A stretch of 15,791 nt of DNA from a bacterium. GTDB taxonomy: Bacteria; Desulfobacterota; GWC2-55-46. How positions within the stretch are numbered: position 1 is the stretch's first letter; each line of letters starts with the position of its first letter. The position numbers were made by a program, and so were the translations under genes. The stretch lies in the NCBI GenBank assembly GCA_004298725.1, contig SCQA01000144.1:1-15791 (forward strand). Reading direction: 5' to 3'. This document shows positions 15,312 to 15,791 of the stretch, in pieces. Under the pieces are notes generated by a model. It was not told the DNA's origin. It saw only the letters and a list, made by a program, of their open reading frames with translations, and searched no databases.

Positions 15312-15342
15312 ATTATCAGTATGAGAACATGATAATTGTCAG
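15312..15342 (-). promoter_or_regulatory. Candidate promoter with palindromic operator for the NifU-like gene
   Basis: ATTATCA (15312-15318) and TGATAAT (15330-15336) are perfect 7-bp inverted arms 11 bp apart. On the minus strand CTGACA (15342-15337) could be a -35 and GATAAT (15317-15312) a -10, at a long 19-nt spacing. The palindrome would then fill the gap and overlap the -10, a classic repressor position. A near-palindrome TGATAATTGTCA (15330-15341) overlaps it. I cannot assign a regulator; the arms resemble Fur half-sites but in the opposite arrangement. Confidence 0.4.
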
Positions 15343-15361
15343 CGGGTGCCGCGGTGCACAT

Positions 15362-15389
15362 TTGACAAAGTTTTTAACAAGGTTATAAT
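15362..15389 (+). promoter_or_regulatory. Near-perfect sigma70 promoter for the DUF1540 gene
   Basis: TTGACA (15362-15367) and TATAAT (15384-15389) are both perfect consensus hexamers separated by 16 nt. Transcription would start near 15396, leaving a leader of about 90 nt. The leader contains T-runs and a second TATAAT at 15439-15444 that lacks a good -35. Confidence 0.75.
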
Positions 15390-15487
15390 CATAACATAAT
15401 TCTCTAAAAATAAGCGTTTTTTGTTGTTTTTTGCCATTTATAATTGGTTTTGACCGGTAAAAGGCCTGAAAGGGGAGGTGTGCCAGC

Positions 15488-15781
15488 TTGGAAGCCAAAA
15501 CATCAATGGTATCTTTTTGCGAGGTCTCTGATTGCGCTTACAACAAGGTAAGCTCCTGCCATGCCATAGCCGTTACAATAGGCGAGGCGCGGCACCCGGC
15601 TTGCCTTACGTTTTATAAATCAAGGGGAGGAAGGGGCGGCGCGCCTTCAGCCGAAGCTATGATAGGCGCGTGCAAGATGGAAAACTGCTCGTATAACGTG
15701 CTACTTGGGTGCACGGCTGGAGGAGTTACCGTCGTGTTCCATCACGGGCACGCGGATTGCGATAAATATGCCGTGCGTTGA
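15488..15781 (+). CDS. Tandem DUF1540 Cys-rich protein
   Basis: This 97-residue protein is made of two copies of the DUF1540 motif. Unit 1 has C11, C16, C24 and C39 (CEVSDCAYN, then SSCHAIAV). Unit 2 has C62, C67, C75 and C91 (CKMENCSYN, then GCTAGGV). Spacing is C-x4-C-x7-C-x14-C in unit 1, with one more residue in the last gap of unit 2. A Gly-rich linker (RGGRGG) joins them. DUF1540 has no known function; four conserved Cys per unit suggest metal binding. The start is TTG 15488, with GGGGAGG 9 nt upstream. The first ATG, residue 7 at 15506, has no site at a usable distance. It is complete, stopping at TGA 15779-15781, and is driven by the strong promoter at 15362-15389, divergent from the NifU-like gene. 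Confidence 0.85.
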   Translation: MEAKTSMVSFCEVSDCAYNKVSSCHAIAVTIGEARHPACLTFYKSRGGRGGAPSAEAMIGACKMENCSYNVLLGCTAGGVTVVFHHGHADCDKYAVR

Positions 15782-15791
15782 CAGTATATAT

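Overview
The window is a bacterial chromosome fragment of roughly 50% GC. It is densely coded, almost entirely on the minus strand, and has no rRNA, tRNA, CRISPR array or recognisable transposase. The family mix suggests a Gram-negative of the former Deltaproteobacteria (Desulfobacterota/Myxococcota) or a nearby phylum such as Nitrospirota. The markers are a short SAP-like Cys-rich protein, a DUF2249-NifU fusion, a tandem DUF1540 protein, a Cys-rich zinc-ribbon protein beside an APH/P-loop kinase fusion, and a Wsp-type chemosensory cluster. The taxonomic placement is inference from remembered family distributions, not a search.

The core, 12679 down to 2425 on the minus strand, is one chemosensory operon. 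Its transcription order is cheW, cheR with C-terminal TPRs, a second cheW, a membrane methyl-accepting protein, a CheA-receiver hybrid without a P2 domain, cheB, and a cytoplasmic REC-REC-PAS-HisKA-HATPase-REC hybrid histidine kinase. The parts match those of the Pseudomonas Wsp surface-sensing system (class ACF, alternative cellular function). There are two differences: the receptor sits in the middle instead of first, and the place usually held by the diguanylate cyclase WspR is held by the hybrid kinase. No free-standing CheY, CheD, CheC, CheZ or flagellar gene is present, so the pathway probably hands phosphate to another phosphorelay rather than to a flagellar motor. A 132-bp block of nested inverted repeats lies between the second cheW and the receptor gene.

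Downstream (2409 to 1, minus strand) is a small set with its own near-consensus promoter: a hypoxanthine phosphoribosyltransferase with an altered PRPP loop, a fused aminoglycoside-phosphotransferase-like/P-loop kinase protein, and a Cys-rich zinc-ribbon protein that overlaps the kinase gene and runs off the left edge.

Upstream of the che operon (12906-14288, minus) is a beta-CASP metallo-beta-lactamase nuclease that most likely starts at TTG. It is divergent from a small plus-strand SAP-like protein (14531-14722). That gene converges through a shared hairpin on a DUF2249-NifU iron-sulfur protein (14769-15251, minus). The NifU gene is in turn divergent from a tandem DUF1540 protein (15488-15781, plus). 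The 236-bp spacer between these last two holds a near-perfect sigma70 promoter and a palindromic candidate operator. No gene-free stretch exceeds 300 bases; the longest spacers (173-242 bp) are described in the entries.
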